From Hellea sp039977295 (GTDB lineage: Bacteria; Pseudomonadota; Alphaproteobacteria; Caulobacterales; Maricaulaceae), in the NCBI GenBank assembly GCA_039977295.1, contig JBDWDN010000009.1, forward strand, positions 666,624 through 730,623: a stretch of 64,000 nucleotides of DNA. The letters run 5' to 3'. The notes below the pieces were generated by a model, which saw only the letters and a program-made list of their open reading frames with translations, was not told where the DNA came from and searched no databases. Positions 61,929 to 64,000 of this stretch are shown here, piece by piece. Position 1 is the stretch's first letter. Each line of letters begins with the position of its first letter. The position numbers and the translations under genes were made by a program.

Positions 61929-62948
61929 TTGAAGACACTCTCCGTCAATTACTATTTTTACGTTCTAAAAATTCTCGAAGAGATGGGGATTAAGCGAGAC
62001 GAGATTACGCAAATTGCGCCCTTTGAGCTAGAATCAAACCGCCACCCGAGTGTCCGAGTTAAGATGAACGTGCTGAGCGATCTTCTAACCTTCGCAGAAG
62101 ACAAACTTAAAAACCCGCATATCGGGATACATATCAGCCATAATTTTCGCATTTCCAATTATGGGTATGGCGGTAACATCTATGCGCTCTGCGAGGATAT
62201 CGAACATTCAATGGCTCTGGTCATAAAATATGGATCTCTAGCGCATAGCTTAGGCAGATTTGGTGCCGTGCCTGAAATTTGCACTGTGTCCAAATCTGTT
62301 AAATATATTTGGTTTCCTAATTTTCCCGCCCGCGATGACGAATTATATAAACACATCACGGAATGCATACTCAGTAATTACGCTCTCTCAATAAATTGGC
62401 TGTCCTGGAACCTTCCCAAAGGCGTCCAAAAAATGACATTCCGTCACGCCCCCATAGAGCCAATATCTGAGTATGATAAAGTCCTTAACTGCGAGATCGA
62501 ATTTGGCGCCGCAGAGAATAGTATCATCCTAGATATGGCGTGTCATAAAGCTCCGCTCACCACGGCTAATCCGCTAAAACTCTCGGGTCTGCAACATAAA
62601 CTAAATCAGAAATTAGCGGCCTATAATCGAGAGAGTGAGCTTATCGGGCGCGTTAAACAAATCCTCCATGAAATGATTGAACATCAGCGGCCCACCCTAG
62701 CCTTAGTCGCCAAGGACCTTTCTATGACAGAGAGAACATTCAAACGTCAGCTAAAAATCCAAGAAACACGGTTTCAAGAAATATTGCGCAATGTGAAGAT
62801 GGAGCTTTGCGATAGCTATATGAAAGACGGCTTAGCCTTTTCCGAAATCGCGCAACGACTCTGGTATTATGACCAAAGCGCCCTTACGCGGGCTTATAAA
62901 AAATGGCACGGCGTTTCTCCTACGCAAAATAAGCGGCGGCCCACTTAA
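61929..62948 (+). CDS. AraC family transcriptional regulator
   Basis: The 339-residue protein has an N-terminal arabinose-binding-like domain of the OruR/ARB type (YYFYVLKILEEMGIKRDEI..., NYGYGGNIYALCEDIEHSMALVIKY) and a C-terminal AraC double helix-turn-helix (PTLALVAKDLSMTERTFKRQL, FSEIAQRLWYYDQSALTRAYKKWHGVSPT). The start is TTG at 61929, with no good ribosome site; the next Met is at 61986 and would remove part of the first helix. The target genes are not evident; neighbours are the glycolytic operon and the psp locus. Confidence 0.85.
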   Translation: MKTLSVNYYFYVLKILEEMGIKRDEITQIAPFELESNRHPSVRVKMNVLSDLLTFAEDKLKNPHIGIHISHNFRISNYGYGGNIYALCEDIEHSMALVIKYGSLAHSLGRFGAVPEICTVSKSVKYIWFPNFPARDDELYKHITECILSNYALSINWLSWNLPKGVQKMTFRHAPIEPISEYDKVLNCEIEFGAAENSIILDMACHKAPLTTANPLKLSGLQHKLNQKLAAYNRESELIGRVKQILHEMIEHQRPTLALVAKDLSMTERTFKRQLKIQETRFQEILRNVKMELCDSYMKDGLAFSEIAQRLWYYDQSALTRAYKKWHGVSPTQNKRRPT

Positions 62949-63002
62949 ACTCACCCCATGCTAAATGTAGCCGTAGGAGCCGCCAGAAAGAGACCACTTG
63001 TG

Positions 63003-63230
63003 CTACCTAAATACCGACATGATCAAAAAAGCTGCACTTAATCCGCCCATAAAAACGATTCCGGTATAAATCCATCCACGCAAATTAGAGGCCTTAAGCT
63101 GCTCGTAATCAAACCCTATATGGACGAAAAAAGTATCGAACACCTGTGTCATCTTAGATGTCTTCAGTGTGAACATCGCTTTTACGCGGCGCCAATTATT
63201 GGATCTGGCTTTATCTGAATAACCCATCAT
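63003..63230 (-). CDS. Small membrane protein of the psp locus
   Basis: About 76 residues with one hydrophobic helix at the C-terminus (GWIYTGIVFMGGLSAAFLIMSVF) and a polar N-terminus. No family is recognised; it takes the place where pspB or pspD might be expected but does not match either by eye. I use the ATG at 63230; GTG 63236 and ATG 63227 are alternatives. It lies 27 bases downstream of pspC on the same strand. Confidence 0.55.
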   Translation of the reverse strand: MMGYSDKARSNNWRRVKAMFTLKTSKMTQVFDTFFVHIGFDYEQLKASNLRGWIYTGIVFMGGLSAAFLIMSVFR

Positions 63231-63257
63231 ATGCACCCGTCACCCCAGTCGCTTTCA

Positions 63258-63692
63258 CTAGCTTTCTAGATCGCGAAAGTCGCGGCGTAATTTCCATTCT
63301 GCGCTGGTAATAGAGCGCTCCATATCTTGCAGCCGGTTTTCCAATGACCGGAACTTAGATTTCGTATCCCGGGCGCTGGAGCTGTGAGCGATCGCGGCTA
63401 CGGGAGTGCTATGACATTCCCGTCGGTAAGACACGCGCTTATCTTTGGGAATAAACACCCACAACAAGACATAGGCCAGAAGCGGAAAACTCAAAAAGAT
63501 AATGCAGAGCACAAAGACAATCCGCATGATCGTGTGGTTGATCCCGAAATAATCTCCGAAACCGGCACAGACGCCACCAAGAATGCCGTCTATTTTATTC
63601 CGGCGCAGGCGTTTGGCTTTAAATGAGTCGCGATCAAAGACACTTTCTTCATAGACAGTTTCCCAATTATTTCTTTTAGATTGTGTTATCAT
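63258..63692 (-). CDS. pspC: Phage shock protein C
   Basis: The 144-residue protein has the PspC domain: LRRNKIDGILGGVCAGFGDYFGINHTIMRIVFVL and a membrane helix FLSFPLLAYVLLWVFIPK, followed by a cytoplasmic tail ending in a predicted coiled coil (LENRLQDMERSITSAEWKLRRDF). It transmits envelope stress to PspA in the psp response. GAGAG lies before the ATG. pspA is directly upstream. Confidence 0.9.
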   Translation of the reverse strand: MITQSKRNNWETVYEESVFDRDSFKAKRLRRNKIDGILGGVCAGFGDYFGINHTIMRIVFVLCIIFLSFPLLAYVLLWVFIPKDKRVSYRRECHSTPVAAIAHSSSARDTKSKFRSLENRLQDMERSITSAEWKLRRDFRDLES

Positions 63693-63723
63693 TTTTCTCT
63701 CTTAAGTCACGTTTTGAGGCCAG

Positions 63724-63791
63724 CGGTTCGGGCTTGACGGTAAGGAGGTGTTGAAGGGGGAACTATCCTTTAACCTGCCAAGACCCGAACC
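63724..63791. promoter_or_regulatory. Long-loop inverted repeat between pspA and pspC with an anti-SD-like motif
   Basis: GGTTCGGG (63724–63731) and CCCGAACC (63784–63791) are perfect complements about 50 bases apart. Within the loop the minus-strand transcript contains CACCTCCTTA, the same as the 3' end of 16S rRNA. It may set relative levels of PspA and PspC. Confidence 0.4.
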
Positions 63792-63798
63792 TATTCTA

Positions 63799-64000
63799 TT
63801 ACTTATTTGCGGCTTTTTTAGCGGGTGCTTTGAGGCTTGCTTTTAAGGCTGCAAGCTCATCTTCGACAGCTTCATCCGCTTGGAGGGCCGCAAATTGGCT
63901 CTCAAGGCTTTCACCTGATCCAAGATCAAAGGCTTCGACATGGGCTTCAAGCTCATCGACTTTACGTTCCATGCGCTCATAGCGCGCCAGGGCATCGTCA
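63799..64000 (-). CDS. pspA: Phage shock protein A, C-terminal part (cut by window edge)
   Basis: Reading the minus strand from the right edge gives a coiled-coil sequence containing RYERMERKVDELEAHVEAF and LESQFAALQADEAVEDELAALK, then a Lys/Ala-rich end and TAA at 63801–63799. This is the C-terminus of PspA/IM30, the peripheral membrane ESCRT-III-like protein that protects the inner membrane. The N-terminus lies outside the window. pspC follows on the same strand. Confidence 0.85.
   Translation of the reverse strand, partial: DDALARYERMERKVDELEAHVEAFDLGSGESLESQFAALQADEAVEDELAALKASLKAPAKKAANK

Noticed and set aside
63733..63830. Plus-strand frame starting GTG after a perfect TAAGGAGGTG
   Set aside because: It runs antisense into pspA and its composition is that of a shadow frame; the motif is more meaningful on the minus strand.
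1..64000. CRISPR arrays, rRNA, tRNA, insertion sequences, prophage genes
   Set aside because: I looked for regular spaced repeats, cloverleaf-like segments, transposase and integrase motifs and saw none.

Overview
This window reads as alphaproteobacterial chromosome, probably from the Maricaulales/Hyphomonadaceae–Robiginitomaculaceae side. The lineage is inferred from an alphaproteobacterial RpoD and DnaG (the DnaG has lost most of its zinc ligands), an UrcA-family protein, the zapA–6S RNA arrangement, a class I fructose-bisphosphate aldolase after gap–pgk, and moderate G+C. I saw no rRNA, tRNA, transposase, integrase or CRISPR array.

Layout. 1–5.6 kb: an STM4011–STM4014-type cluster, with two radical SAM proteins on the plus strand, an ATP-grasp-like protein and an alkaline-phosphatase-superfamily hydrolase on the minus strand, and an unfamiliar 459-residue protein at the left edge. 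5.7–11.7 kb: a short asparaginase-like protein, DUF3703, an MmyB-type XRE regulator divergent from a small membrane protein with a 15-bp palindrome between them, an M16 peptidase lipoprotein whose Shine-Dalgarno lies in a hairpin, and a DUF4349 lipoprotein. 12.1–15.7 kb: a three-gene island, A+T-rich by eye, with a MACPF-like protein between two paralogous partners. All three start with what looks like a ubiquitin-like (beta-grasp) domain and none has a signal peptide. 15.8–34.9 kb: mostly housekeeping (histidine kinase, FAD oxidoreductase, DUF2161 nuclease-fold protein, rpoD, dnaG, clpB, yqeY, carA, an SDR, an M48 peptidase, carB).

35.2–36.9 kb: an isolated, divergent EF-Tu paralogue behind a leader of about 430 nt. 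The leader holds three short tandem reading frames with good ribosome sites or start/stop overlap, two intrinsic terminators and several long hairpins, which is what an attenuation-controlled gene would look like. 37–45 kb: sterol desaturase-family protein, UrcA protein with paired operator-like repeats, a Tat-type FAD oxidoreductase flanked by short repeats, greA, an ELM1-like protein, a ThuA-like lipoprotein, trxB and a LysR regulator. At 45.27–45.40 kb a probable small RNA shows TCCTCCCC in two hairpin loops and ends in a strong terminator.

45.5–64 kb: hybrid histidine kinase, MBL hydrolase, DsbA-fold protein with an aspartate aminotransferase, YmdB-like phosphoesterase, 5-formyltetrahydrofolate cyclo-ligase, SdsA-like alkylsulfatase, 6S RNA, zapA, the glycolytic operon gap–pgk–fba, an AraC regulator, and the psp locus (small membrane protein, pspC, 3' end of pspA at the right edge).

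The two most unusual items are the MACPF island and the EF-Tu paralogue with its leader. All family names come from reading protein motifs by eye; no database search was run.
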